A DNA stretch of 64,000 nucleotides, from NCBI GenBank assembly GCA_010645155.1, contig CM021322.1, positions 6,403,149-6,467,148 of the forward strand, given 5' to 3'. Positions 1-9,734 of this stretch are shown piece after piece (the first letter of the stretch is position 1; each line of letters begins with the position of its first letter). This DNA comes from Tigriopus japonicus (Eukaryota > Arthropoda > Copepoda > Harpacticoida > Harpacticidae). The position numbers and the translations under genes are program-made. The notes below the pieces were generated by a model. It had not been told where the DNA came from. It was given only the letters and a program-made list of their open reading frames with translations, and made no database searches.

Positions 1-90
1 TAAAGCTTGTTGTCACTAATATTTTCCCGGTAGAAAATGCTACATTCTCCCAGGGGAGGGTAAGAATCCAGAACCAAAAGAAAGTACTGC

Positions 91-411
91 TTATACCAGG
101 GGGTTCCACTTTCCGTAACGGAAAAGTTGTTCCCCATTGAATTGTGATTCCAAAAACTGCCATGGTGTCTTTGGGTATTTTGATTCAAACCTAAAACGCC
201 ATTCGGAACACCGTGTCAACCAATCCAGCAACCTTTTTTTGAGGACATTCGTTCCTACTACAAACAAGACAAACGAGACTTGCCTCATATCCTTAGAAGA
301 GCCTCTCTCAATGATGATTTCGAACGTTGACCCGTGCAAGAAGACGTCTTGGCCAATTCTTAGGCCCTCACTCATCTGGTCGTGTATGGATTTTGCCAAA
401 TTCAAATAATC
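91..411 (-). CDS. unassigned open frame (hypothetical, possibly an exon)
   Basis: A stop-free frame runs from the stop at 412-414 to a TAA at 91-93. The first ATG is at 375, giving 94 residues (MSEGLRIGQ... to ...KWNPLV). Composition is protein-like, with charged and aromatic residues evenly mixed and no low complexity. I recognise no domain. The plus strand is also open here (137-409) and contains a C2H2-like C-x4-C...H-x2-H pattern, so the coding strand cannot be settled by eye. It lies in a transposon-rich stretch and may be a relic. Function unknown. Confidence 0.2.
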   Translation of the reverse strand, partial: DYLNLAKSIHDQMSEGLRIGQDVFLHGSTFEIIIERGSSKDMRQVSFVLFVVGTNVLKKRLLDWLTRCSEWRFRFESKYPKTPWQFLESQFNGEQLFRYGKWNPLV

Positions 412-496
412 TTAGTACACGTTCTCTCAAATGCAAACAAACTATCTTGGTAGATGTATTTCTTAAATAGAACCAAACCATCCTGGTACCCCTTTT

Positions 497-690
497 ACGG
501 GTTTTTTCCTCAATTTTCAATTTTCAATTCACCTTACTAAAAAAAATCATGTCAAGTCTGCTGAGAAATTCCCAAACACTACGATAGATAATTCTGACCC
601 AGAGAACCAAATGGAACAACTTTTACCTACTGCGTTTTTCAATATCAGGTCTAGATTAAAACCTAAAAACCTACAAAATTAACACCGCTT
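497..690 (+). pseudogene. transposon-type coding relic, copy A
   Basis: Read in one frame, this segment encodes a peptide with the core LLPTAFFNIRSRL, ending at a TAA near 684. The same core occurs in the same reading frame on the other strand at 1638-1790 (LLFTACFNIRSRL). Over roughly 125 bp the two DNA copies match at about three bases in four, and the shared frame is kept. That pattern indicates two decayed copies of a repeated coding element rather than a host gene. I do not recognise the family. Confidence 0.4.
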
Positions 691-1597
691 TGCAAAACTA
701 GTCAACACTTTTTCAGAGCAGCCCAAGATTCCTTTTGAATTGAATTTAATTGAAAATAAGTCGGATCAGTTGGCAAGTTATTTAAGTTGTGTTAAGTCGA
801 GTTATCGTTCCCAGTAAATAAAAACTCAAAATCCCAGAAACATAATATATATTCTCGATTTTATCAAACAGATTGAAAATTGTTCATTTTGGCTTTTTTG
901 TCATGATTGGTCAAAATCACAATTAATGTTACTTAAATCATACAAAAAATACACATTTTTGAAAAAAAAATCTGATTATCTTGATTTCATTAGACACTCA
1001 TTTGAAAATTTGAGGAAATCTACTGAACAGATATGCCTGTGGATTTCATGCAAAAGTGATATTTCTTGGAGAATCATTCTCAATTTGGACCAAAAGCGAA
1101 TTTTTAAAATCCTTCAGAATTTCACTGAATTTGTATTGACAACGTGCCTACATGTCCTTTTTATTTGGTTCAAAAGTCCATATTAAAGAAAGTGTATATC
1201 AAGTGTGTTTTAGGTAACAACATATCATTTTGACCTGGGGTGATAAAACTTCCAAGAATGAAGATTTTTTTTTACTGTTGGTGCTAGGGTCGGAGGGTTG
1301 AGCCTCGCCCGGCCAGCGAGGCCAGCCATCACATCGTCCAAATCATTTCCGATAGGCAATTTCATGTCCGGTATCAGAATGGTTCTCAGTCTGTGGGTGT
1401 GGATTAACGTCTAAAAGTTTCCCTGGGAAAGGTCAGGTTTGAGAAAGATCGGAATTCTTGATATATTTTACAAGATTGAAAATCTACACCATTTTCATAG
1501 GTATTTGAGTTTTCATGTACCCCGGAACGATTTTTCGCTTTTTGAAGTAAAAAATGGGACAGTGAAACTTAAAAAGCTGAGCAATTAAATATGTATC

Positions 1598-1790
1598 TTA
1601 GGTAGATCTCAAAATGTACTTAATAAATTTTTCAAAAAATGATAATTTAGTAGGGTTTTGGTGTTCAACATTTAATCTAGACCTGATATTGAAACACGCA
1701 GTAAATAACAGTAATTCCTCTTGGTTTCCTCGGTCAGAAACATTTCTCATAGTGTTTGGGAATTTCCAAATCAACTTCATATTATATTTT
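1598..1790 (-). pseudogene. transposon-type coding relic, copy B
   Basis: Inverted partner of the relic at about 497-690. The minus-strand frame starts with KFPNT, passes through FNIRSRL and continues through a Lys/Phe-rich segment to a stop at 1598. It is open for 60 codons from the ATG at 1780. Copy A stops soon after the shared core; copy B reads about 20 residues further, so it is the less damaged copy. Protein family unknown. Confidence 0.4.
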
Positions 1791-1829
1791 CAGTGCCGTG
1801 AATCGGAAGCAACCCATCTTGGTACACAC

Positions 1830-2235
1830 TAGAGCTGTGTATCGGATTCGTTCGGATTGACGGAAGAATTTTCGGATTCGGATTCGTTCAGATAGAGCAT
1901 CAAATTTTCGGATTCGCATTCGTTCGGAGTGAGCATCGAATTTTCGGGTTCGGATTTAGCGGCAAATTTTCGGATTCGGATTCGTTCGGATTGAGAGGCA
2001 AAATTTCGGGTTCGGATTGAGCGCGGATTTGTTCGGATTGAGCGGCAAATTTTCGGATTCGGATTCGTTTGGATTGAGCGACAAATTTTCGGATTCGGAT
2101 TCGTTTGGATTGAGCAACAAATTTTCGGATTCGTTTGGATTGAGCGACAAATTTTCGGATTTGGATTCGTTTTGACTATGAAAATTCAGTTCGGATTGGA
2201 TTTGGAGGACCTTCCAGATCCAATGCACAGCTCTA
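1830..2235. mobile_element. non-autonomous hAT-type element (MITE), 406 bp
   Basis: The ends are inverted repeats: left TAGAGCTGTGTATCGGAT, right (reverse complement) TAGAGCTGTGCATTGGAT, matching at 16 of 18 positions. The element is flanked by the exact 8-bp direct repeat GTACACAC at 1822-1829 and 2236-2243. An 8-bp duplication and a TAG-type inverted end are hallmarks of hAT transposons. GTACACAC also fits the nTnnnnAn preference reported for the Ac branch. The interior is a degenerate tandem repeat of about 36 bp built from CGGATT hexamers, with no intact transposase, so movement would need a transposase in trans. Confidence 0.85.
1841..2200. repeat. CGGATT-type tandem repeat inside the hAT element
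   Basis: About nine degenerate units of roughly 36 bp read GGATTGAGCGACAAATTTTC followed by one or two CGGATT hexamers and CGTT. Several units have lost or gained one hexamer. The array fills nearly the whole element between its inverted ends. It causes the repetitive Asn-Pro-Asn-Glu-Ser frame on the minus strand, which is not a gene. Confidence 0.8.
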
Positions 2236-2311
2236 GTACACACTTTTTTCAAATAGAAATCATTTTGGTGCAAGTCTTTCCTAATAAAAATCATCTTGAT
2301 ACACGTTTTTT

Positions 2312-2437
2312 GAATATCGTCGATTTCACGCCTTAGAGAGCACCGTGGAGCTCTGTGTTCCTACAATACTTGATCCACACTTCAAGACCACTTGCTTCCG
2401 TGATGATTCCAAAAGAGGCTTTGTTAGGATCAAGTAA
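2312..2437 (+). pseudogene. hAT transposase relic
   Basis: One frame from 2312 to the TAA at 2435-2437 contains PTILDPHFKTTCFRDDSKRG. The string L-D-P-[RH]-F-K followed by a Phe a few residues on is a well-known signature of hAT-superfamily transposases and their ZBED-type descendants, within the catalytic RNase-H-like region. Only about 40 residues survive, with no BED finger and no C-terminal dimerisation domain visible, so this is a dead fragment. It lies just downstream of the 1830-2235 element but cannot be shown to belong to it. Confidence 0.5.
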
Positions 2438-2547
2438 TGTTCCATTTATCCAAACGACAATAGCTCCACAACCTGCAAGTCAAAGACAAATTATTCCATC
2501 TAATTCCTCTTTGTGGGAATCCTCATCCAGTAAAAAATAATCTAGAA

Positions 2548-2645
2548 AAGGGGTCCGCAACCTTGATCAAGGCCACAAAATTTGGCAATTTGTTGTTAGG
2601 GGCCCACCACGTTGGTAGGTTCAGGAGCCCACAATCGGAAAAACG
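2548..2645. mobile_element. truncated copy of the CAGGGGTCGGCAACC hAT-type family
   Basis: Begins AGGGGTCCGCAACC and continues through TTGTTGT(T/C)(A/T)GGGGCCCACCA and GGTAGGTTCAGG, matching the reverse complement of the complete element at 33396-33626. Similarity fades after about 2640, so only one end of roughly 95 bp is present. No second inverted repeat or target duplication is visible. Confidence 0.6.
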
Positions 2646-5100
2646 ACATTTTGTTGTAGATAATTCAAGGCAAGATGTTCTTAGATTGTTCAAGTTGTGT
2701 TGAGAATGAGCGCAATGAAGCTCTCCGTTTTGGTCCGGGGGAGAATTTCCGCCAGAAAGTTGGTTCTTAATCCGTTTTTGAGAGGAATTTGCGTGTCTAT
2801 GAAGGTCCATAGATCTTGAAAAATGAAAATTTGGTTGTAAGTGAATCATTGTTAATGAACCAGGAAACCATTCACATTGTGTGTTTCTGTACCGTTCGCC
2901 GTTTGTTCCGTTTATTAACTTGTGAGGCATTCTAATGTTTGTTTTTAGTAGCGTGGTTTGGGAGTGACCACTCTCTATATTCAAAAAAGTATATCTTTAG
3001 AATGTATCAAAATATGTTTTGAGTTTGAGAATTTGAAAAACGTTCTTAGGAGTAAAGGTTTATGTTTCCTCATGATCATCATTTTGTTCAAGAAATCCCA
3101 TATCTCACTTACTACAGAGTAACATGCAATAAACACTTAAATTTTGGCTCTGAGCATTACAATTAAGTAATTTGCAGAATTTTACATCATTGGTATGCAG
3201 CAACTTTATTCATTTATCGGCAATTATTCGTAAACAAGATACATAACATTCTGCATGCAGCATTTTTCAAGAAAAACTAGTCTTCAATTCAGCTTTTATT
3301 ATATTACAAGTTTTAACTGTTTTGAAAAGCAACCAAAAATGATTTTTTACAATTGCGAAAAATCCAAACTAATCAAAAGAAAAGGAGAACTAGAAAATCA
3401 AACGAATTGTGAGACAAAGATAACGATAGATATTTCTTGACCTGAACAAAACTTTGAGTCACCCTTCTGATGTGGACTATTTTGGACATAGAGCTATTAG
3501 TAGAAGGATAATAGAACCGATAGAGCGAGAAGACAAAATAGCACTTTCCCAACATACAAATGGGTTTCAAAATAATATGAAATGATATCTTGTTAAAATG
3601 AAATGATGTCATGTTCTTTCTATAAGAGCCAAGCTGACATTGTGGGATTGAAAGACGTCACAAAAATTCTATTATTATAACGCTTTTGGGACAGTGGCTG
3701 TCTTCCGGTTCGGTTTTGGACTCGGAGGTTCGGGGTGGTTCGGTTCGGTTTTAACTCGGTTCGGTCAACTCGAAACTCGAAAACTTGCTCGAAATCCATC
3801 AGTATTACCATGCAAAACAAACGAGTTTTCTTCAGCTAAGGCAGATTGTGTTTTTGCGATCATTTTTTCATTCTTTTCGGGATACTTGTTTACAAGGCAC
3901 TCTTTCTTTTTTACTGACCTTCCTTTTGATGCTTTGTTCTGTTTTCCTTTTGTGAGGAGAATGGGAGCGAAATGAAGTAGTGAAGGCTGTCGCTTGAAAC
4001 CCTAGAAATCAAAGATGAATTAATTGCAGATCTTTAAGTTTTGACCGCGCCCAAAAGCTCCCTCTGGATGGGATTACTCCGAGTTAATCTGCAATGCACT
4101 GCTTCATGATGTTATCTGTTGAGTACCTACATTAATGCTTCTTTTGATTTTATTGCCAAAGCTAACCAAACAAATGACTACTGAATGAAGATGGTGGATA
4201 AAACTACTGTCTTGGTTTGTTCTTGTTTGTGTTCAAAACTTTTGTAGCTACACAACACACACGGTAAATGACTTTGTTTGATCCTAAAAATGGTAATTCC
4301 TAAACACATTTTTACATTATATTAGTCTTTATGTCGGGAAATATCTGAGCCTTTGTCATAAAACTACCTTTCTTCATTCTAACCAGCAATAAACCTTATC
4401 AATAGCAAATGCGTTTTTCAGTCAGCGTGATTACGAGCAATGCCATTGAAATTGGATTCAAGAATGACTGAACTTTGTTTTGTGCCTTCTTCCACAAACA
4501 GTGTGCAATGAAGGATGGAGACAACCTTAGATCCACTTCAACCAGGCCATTTTAGCTAGTTATGAACTGAAGTGGATCTAAAGATGAATTATAAAATGGA
4601 AGAATCGACAAGTTTTCTGTAGATAGCTATAAATGCCATTTTATTAGATTTGACACGGTCCCAATTTCATTAAGTTGATCGGCGGGTACGCCACAACCGA
4701 TGCTTTCATCAATTCAAACACGCGTTCTTTCAAGACGATTCAATGGCCACCTCAGTCAGATAAATGTCCGACCCGCTTATTATGGATAATAGGTTGATGG
4801 TGAACTGCAAACCGAACCGTTCATCATGATTTATTGGCATTCCAAGACGCGATTTTCCTGCCATAATATTTCGTCTGGATGTGCCTCATACTTTTGGAGT
4901 CTGCGTAGAGATAGCTAGATGCCATCGTACCATCTTCCCCCTTGATCTCCAGTTGTGAATCCATGTTCAAGATCATCATTACGATCTGGATTTGAAATCT
5001 TGCCAGCCACAACAACAACTGATAATCAAAATGTGCTTTCTGCATTTCGGTTTCATTCCTTCTACTTCAAAGAATGTTGGCTCACGGAGCACGTGCCATT
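2646..5100. other. AT-rich intergenic stretch without recognised genes
   Basis: No frame here resembles a known protein. It contains a CGGTT-rich patch (about 3700-3780, repeated CGGTTCGGTTTT words) like the arrays in the hAT elements, but no inverted ends could be defined around it. It also contains a perfect 14-bp inverted repeat at 4527-4581. The remainder shows no structure I can name. Confidence 0.5.
4527..4581. repeat. perfect 14-bp inverted repeat, 27-bp loop
   Basis: TTAGATCCACTTCA at 4527-4540 is followed by its exact reverse complement TGAAGTGGATCTAA at 4568-4581. The stem cannot be extended outward and the loop is large for a microRNA precursor, so the function is unknown. Confidence 0.6.
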
Positions 5101-5106
5101 TTTATT
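5101..5106 (-). terminator. AATAAA polyadenylation signal of the zinc-finger gene
   Basis: AATAAA on the minus strand lies about 150 nt after the TGA stop of the zinc-finger frame. It is the first canonical hexamer downstream, so it is the likely cleavage signal. This is inferred from position only. Confidence 0.45.
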
Positions 5107-5254
5107 GACGACCTCAACCCAACCTGTATATGTAATCACAGCTTGGCAAGAACCAATCATGATGGATTGTTTCCGTGAAACAAAAGCAACAATGGTTGTC
5201 GACGAGCACAGAGTATTGATTCTCATAATATTTACGAAGGCAATTTCCATTCCA

Positions 5255-5977
5255 TCAACCCAAACTTCGAATCGAGTTGGTCCTCATTTTGTAACTAATC
5301 TCGGTGTGGCGAGCTTCCCACTCGGCCAAACTGATCCTATGATGGGCCTTCATATGAGTGTCCAAGGTTTCCGTGTCGAACTCGCCCACCGAGACATCGA
5401 GGTGGCAAATATCACAACGATAACACAACTGAGCACTGGAAAACAAGCCTAAATCCATGACATCCCAATCGATGGTCTTGTCCTCCATCATGAGGTCGAT
5501 GTCGGCGAAATCCTGGATCAAGTGACCCCGACTGTTGGCTCTTTGCGTGTACTGCACATACTCAATCCAATCCATTTGATGAACTCGAAAGAAATGCCGT
5601 TTCAAGGACTCGGACGTGTGGAGAACTGACATCTCACAAATGAGGCAAGTCACGTAGCAAACCATATTCATGGGTGATCCAATGTATCGGGCATACCAAC
5701 TCACAGTTCGACCGTGTTCCCTTTGAATATGATCGTTGAACTCTTCAAAAGTGGACCCATCGTAGACGGCACAGATGTGGCAAATGTATTGACATCCCGA
5801 GAGAACAAAGCGTTCCACTTCGAGTTCCACTTTTCGGGACAAATGGGGCCGAATTGAGGTGCTGGGAAACGTGGACAGAACTCGAAAAGGTTGACTGGGA
5901 CCGGTCAAGGATTGGAACGTGTTCATGATGCTCAAGAGCTGACGAAGGTTGAAAGTGAAGCCTTCGGTAAGGCACAT
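5255..5977 (-). CDS. C2H2 zinc-finger protein, 240 aa, single exon
   Basis: An intact 240-codon frame starts at the ATG at 5977 (a second in-frame ATG follows at residue 18) and ends with TGA at 5255-5257. Three C2H2-type fingers are visible: C66-x2-C69...H83-x4-H88, C111-x2-C114...H128-x4-H133 and C188-x2-C191...H208-x3-H212. They are separated by long linkers instead of the TGEKP linker of array-type DNA-binding proteins. Each finger is followed by a short aromatic segment (SWYARY, DWIEYVQY, AEWEARH), suggesting repeated finger-plus-helix modules. The region between fingers two and three is acidic. Such proteins usually bind nucleic acid in the nucleus, but spaced fingers can also bind protein or RNA, so target and role are unknown. 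No splice site is needed. The plus-strand frame at 4955-5452 is partly its antisense shadow. Confidence 0.75.
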   Translation of the reverse strand: MCLTEGFTFNLRQLLSIMNTFQSLTGPSQPFRVLSTFPSTSIRPHLSRKVELEVERFVLSGCQYICHICAVYDGSTFEEFNDHIQREHGRTVSWYARYIGSPMNMVCYVTCLICEMSVLHTSESLKRHFFRVHQMDWIEYVQYTQRANSRGHLIQDFADIDLMMEDKTIDWDVMDLGLFSSAQLCYRCDICHLDVSVGEFDTETLDTHMKAHHRISLAEWEARHTEISYKMRTNSIRSLG

Positions 5978-6094
5978 GGTGATTATGGGTTTGTTTGGTC
6001 ACGAAATTGGGAGACGAGGACGATTAGACTCGAAGAAAGGACAAATACAACTGAAATGGTAGAAGGAAAGGTTGACAAATTTTGGGACATCTAA

Positions 6095-7764
6095 TTGGTT
6101 TTGATGAGCATGCCTGATGGAACGCGATTCGAGAGGGATCGATGTCAAGAAAATTGAGGGCAAATTAATGCGTTGGCTTGTAGAGACTGTCCCCGTTTTT
6201 ACTTAGAATTGGTCACGTGATCACTAGAAATCACCTTTTTTTATCAATTGTGGAGTTGATGAAACTGGAACAAAGTTGTCCAAATTTTTCTGAAAATAGC
6301 AGATAATTTTGAAAAGGTTTGAATGGAAAAAGCTTAAATGGACCAATTAACGAAAAATTTATTTGTAGTACATGCCTTTAAGACTTCCCAGGTCGATTCA
6401 GTTCCCTCTTGGATTTGTTTTCTTTTATGAAAAGAGGAAAACATATTCATAGTCAGAATTAAATCACTTTCAACATATTTTTCGATTCCAACGAAGATCG
6501 CTCAAGATGTTCCTGAAAGTTTGCTTATGCATGCATGAACGAAGCAGCATTTGGTCCAATCAATTCTTTCTCAATGCCCTGAATAAGAAAATGTTGTTTG
6601 TTAAGAAGTCAGTACATCACTGATAGGAGGTGTTCCATGAAGGAATATTCCGGCTCCTTGCCACTTTTTAGTTGCCGATATTAGTAATGATTTGCAATCA
6701 AAGACGGTTCAACGCGAAGCTTTGACTTCAAAGATTTTAAGTAAGTTTAGAAGTTTAGAAGGCGTGAGCCATCCACACGTTAAACTGATGCAGTACACAC
6801 TAGACCAAGCTTCACCCACTCCAAAAATAGAATGTTTGTAATATAGTCTTTAAAGTAGGATCTTGAAAAGAAGTAAAGCTTCTTCAGAAACAGGGAATAA
6901 TTGTCACTCAACCTAGCATTTAATTCGATAAGGTGAGAAAATTACATATAGTAGTTCTTGGTGAAGTATGTACGTAGGTGTAAATGGGTATATAGTTTGC
7001 TTTTTCTTCATGCATTTTCTTAGTCCTCGAGCAAAGATTGTAACGAGAAATTAGTCGTTGCTAAATTCATTTTTTTTATATTTTCTGGATCTTTTCATAA
7101 CTTGAAAGAGACTCGCCAAAAAAACTTGTTAAAGTAAGATTAAAACGTCTCCATAACACAAAACAGCTAATGCATTGATGGAAAACTCGTGAGAAGAGCT
7201 CTTTTACACATATGATAAAGAATCGAGATGAAAATAGAAAAAGTAACCTGGGAAAAAATTAAGAAGCCAGCCTACTCTCTCAATTACCAAAGATGCACAC
7301 GAAATATTTTAATATTTTTTTTTGTTCCCAATATAGATTTGGACTTGATTAACGAAAATATCCACTAATGCAAGATTAAAAATACACGATGGGGTCCGCA
7401 AGAATCAAATTGTTCCATTGATTTTATTTTGACAGAGTTTTCAAAGCTCTTCATTCTGCAATCCATTCCGATTTTTTCTGGCTCAATCAATTGACTTCCT
7501 CACGAGCAATGTTTTTATGATGAATGTTTAGTGGTCAAAAAAGTGCCTTTAACTGAAGATTGTAAAGTAGATGTAGACATAAAAATTAACATCGAACTCA
7601 AAGTAAAATATACAACGATGTAAACAAAAGAAATCTTTAACAAAATTCAAGTTTAGACAGACTTAGTTGTTCTTCTTTGACGAGGTCGGGTGTGCGGAAA
7701 AAAGAGGGCAGGCCATTGAAAGGTGGGCATGCCCTAAAAAGCACGTAACATGGGGATTGCACTG
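6095..7764. other. AT-rich intergenic DNA, nothing recognised
   Basis: No coding, RNA or repeat feature supported. The sequence is AT-rich with short homopolymer runs. It separates the 5' side of the zinc-finger gene from the inverted-repeat element at 7765. Confidence 0.5.
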
Positions 7765-8416
7765 TAATGGGGAATGCAGGGGGAGGTTTGAGTGATCTCT
7801 TCAAAAATCTTATCGCGGGCGGATGAAAGAAGAGAAAAGGCTTGTTCGTCAATGTAAGATTTTGGTCAGTGCAAGGATTTTCGCGTTTTACAGACCGCCC
7901 TTATGACTTAGATGCTACAAAAATTGTCGAATTGCCAGTTTGGACATTTTGACTCTTGGTTTTGTAAGAATTTGCAAAATTATTCTATTGATTAAAAAAT
8001 GGCAAGCACTTAAAAAAGACCTTTGATATTGAAGAGAAACACGTACAAAAAACGGCATTTTGTTTGATACCATGATGGTTTTGGAGCTTTACAATACAAA
8101 TCAGTGCTTATAACAGCACTTACACTTGTACTTACCCAAAAAAGTGGCCTTTTGTTGAGAATTTTCTCGTGCAAGAACGAGCAAATAAAGTGTGCATTTT
8201 TTTACAAAATCCTAACCAAAGGTGTTCAAACTTGCAATTCGACATTTTTCATGGCATCTAATTTGCAAGGGCGGTCTGTAAATTGCGAAAACCCTTAAAC
8301 TGCCCAAATTCTCACGAGCCACCCACTGTTGCCAAACAAGCCTTTTCTCTTCTTTCATCCGCCCGCGATAAGATTTTTGAAGAGATCACTCAAACCTCCC
8401 CCTGCATCTCCCATTA
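7765..8416. mobile_element. large inverted-repeat (foldback-like) element, about 650 bp
   Basis: The left arm (about 7765-7955) and right arm (about 8225-8416) are near-identical inverted copies. Both contain CCGCCCGCGATAAGATTT, GAAGAGATCACTCAAACC, AGGGCGGTCTGTAAA and TGTCGAATTGC when read on the same strand. Arms of about 190 bp surround about 270 bp of AT-rich spacer with no transposase frame. The spacer holds a small hairpin (AGTGCT TATAAC AGCACT near 8103-8120). The arms are less diverged than the other relics nearby. No clear target-site duplication was found, so the class of element is unknown. Confidence 0.7.
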
Positions 8417-9245
8417 GAACACTTCAAGTGAGGGTCCCCAAATGTCTAGGTTTCTCCCGGATCCTCCTATTATTGGTCATTCTTCCCCCCTATTCCTGGC
8501 TGACTGACATTCATCATGAATGTCCAAGGTGCAAGTTTGGACTCGATTAGGGGACCACGACCACAAATGGTCATTTGGGGGTGGGTCGTTCGGTGTTCAT
8601 TTTTCGGGGCACGCTTTCTCCCGTTACTTAACTTCTATGTACAAACGAGCACCTTGGTGATACTCTATAGGGTAGTAAAGGCACGCCTCTTTCGCTAGAA
8701 TTTCATGTTGCGATACGCCTCCTGTTGCTTCGCGACACCACGAAATTTCAAGTCCGTCATAAAAGGTTTGTTCGGAAAAAGGTCTCGGCAATGTCTCCGC
8801 CTCCCAAGAGCAATTTACGCGCAATTAGTCCCGTGTAATTAGAATAAAAGCCACCATCTAAAGATTTCCGAAAAGTCTGAGAGCGTACCCATGAAGGCAG
8901 TTTCGTCAATGTGGGGTGCACCCGGTTGCAATAAATCGACGATGCATAAGCGGGGTCATTTGAATAAAGTTTCTCAACTCGTTGAATACTCTTGGAGAGA
9001 TAGCTGGCCACAATAAATTCCGACTCCGTTCAAAGGGGAGGATTTCACAATGAGATGTCAAGTAAATCCATCTGTTTCGTGTCCGCCTCACTCGTGAACG
9101 GCAAATGCTCGACTGGATCGATCTTCCACGATGGTAGAAACTCGCTAATTAAAAACAATACACTTCTGACCAAATCACTCTGAATGATGTTGCGTTGATA
9201 TCAAAATAAGACAAAATGAGCTAATCGATCGGTTAGTTGACTAGA
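8417..9245. other. region upstream of the transporter gene
   Basis: Contains short overlapping open frames on the minus strand (8624-9091), none resembling a known family and none with consistent frame use. It presumably includes the promoter and 5' leader of the transporter. No TATA box or initiator can be assigned with confidence. Confidence 0.35.
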
Positions 9246-9734
9246 ATGTCTCGTCGTTGGATGGTGGCCATTAAGAGACATGCAGGAGTGCTTTTGGCGT
9301 TGATAAGCGCCTTGTTAATGAGTGTCTATTCGGAAATATTTCAAGTGGTCAAGCATCGGATCCAACGTTCCACCGTGCTGATCCTTCGGGGATCCATTCA
9401 ATTTGCTCTACTTATTGTGGTGGCCTTAGCATGGCGTACTCCGTTCCGCCCACGAAATCTCAGGGATTCGACGTCGACCAAGATGATTTTGGCCTTGGTC
9501 GTGGTGGTTGGATCTGGCGGCCTTCGCTTGTTTTTCCTCTTCTTGGGCCTCCAGTGCATCCCGGCAGCCACAGTTCTAACCATATTGAACGGATCACCGG
9601 CCTTGGTCTTGATTATTTCTCATCTGGCCCTCAAGAACCAGGACCAAATCACGACCAAGAAGGTCCTCTGTGCCATTGTACTGATCATTGGAGTGGCCTT
9701 GAATTTTCAAATCTACGAGTGGCACCAGAACTTT
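9246..9734 (+). CDS. transporter exon 1 (residues 1-163)
   Basis: Encodes helices 1-5, the first EamA repeat. It ends in phase 0 at CTTT|GTAAGT. Intron 1 is 9735-9797 and ends TTTGTAG. Confidence 0.85.

Noticed and set aside
137..409. Plus-strand frame with a C2H2-like pattern (CDSKNC...LKRHSEH)
   Set aside because: It has no ATG near the start, the His spacing (H-x2-H) is not standard, and the opposite strand is also open; likely coincidence.
1956..2294. 112-codon minus-strand frame rich in Asn-Pro-Asn-Glu-Ser
   Set aside because: Produced by the CGGATT tandem repeat inside a hAT MITE.
2523..2984. 153-codon minus-strand frame
   Set aside because: Runs through the truncated hAT fragment at 2548-2645; composition is not protein-like and no family is recognised.
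4824..5250. Short minus-strand frames downstream of the zinc-finger gene
   Set aside because: Lie in the presumed 3' UTR and beyond; a consistent exon chain could not be built.
4955..5452. 165-codon plus-strand frame
   Set aside because: Overlaps the antisense of the zinc-finger gene and resembles no protein.
8624..9091. Three overlapping minus-strand frames before the transporter
   Set aside because: Mutually overlapping, no family, no splice sites linking them.
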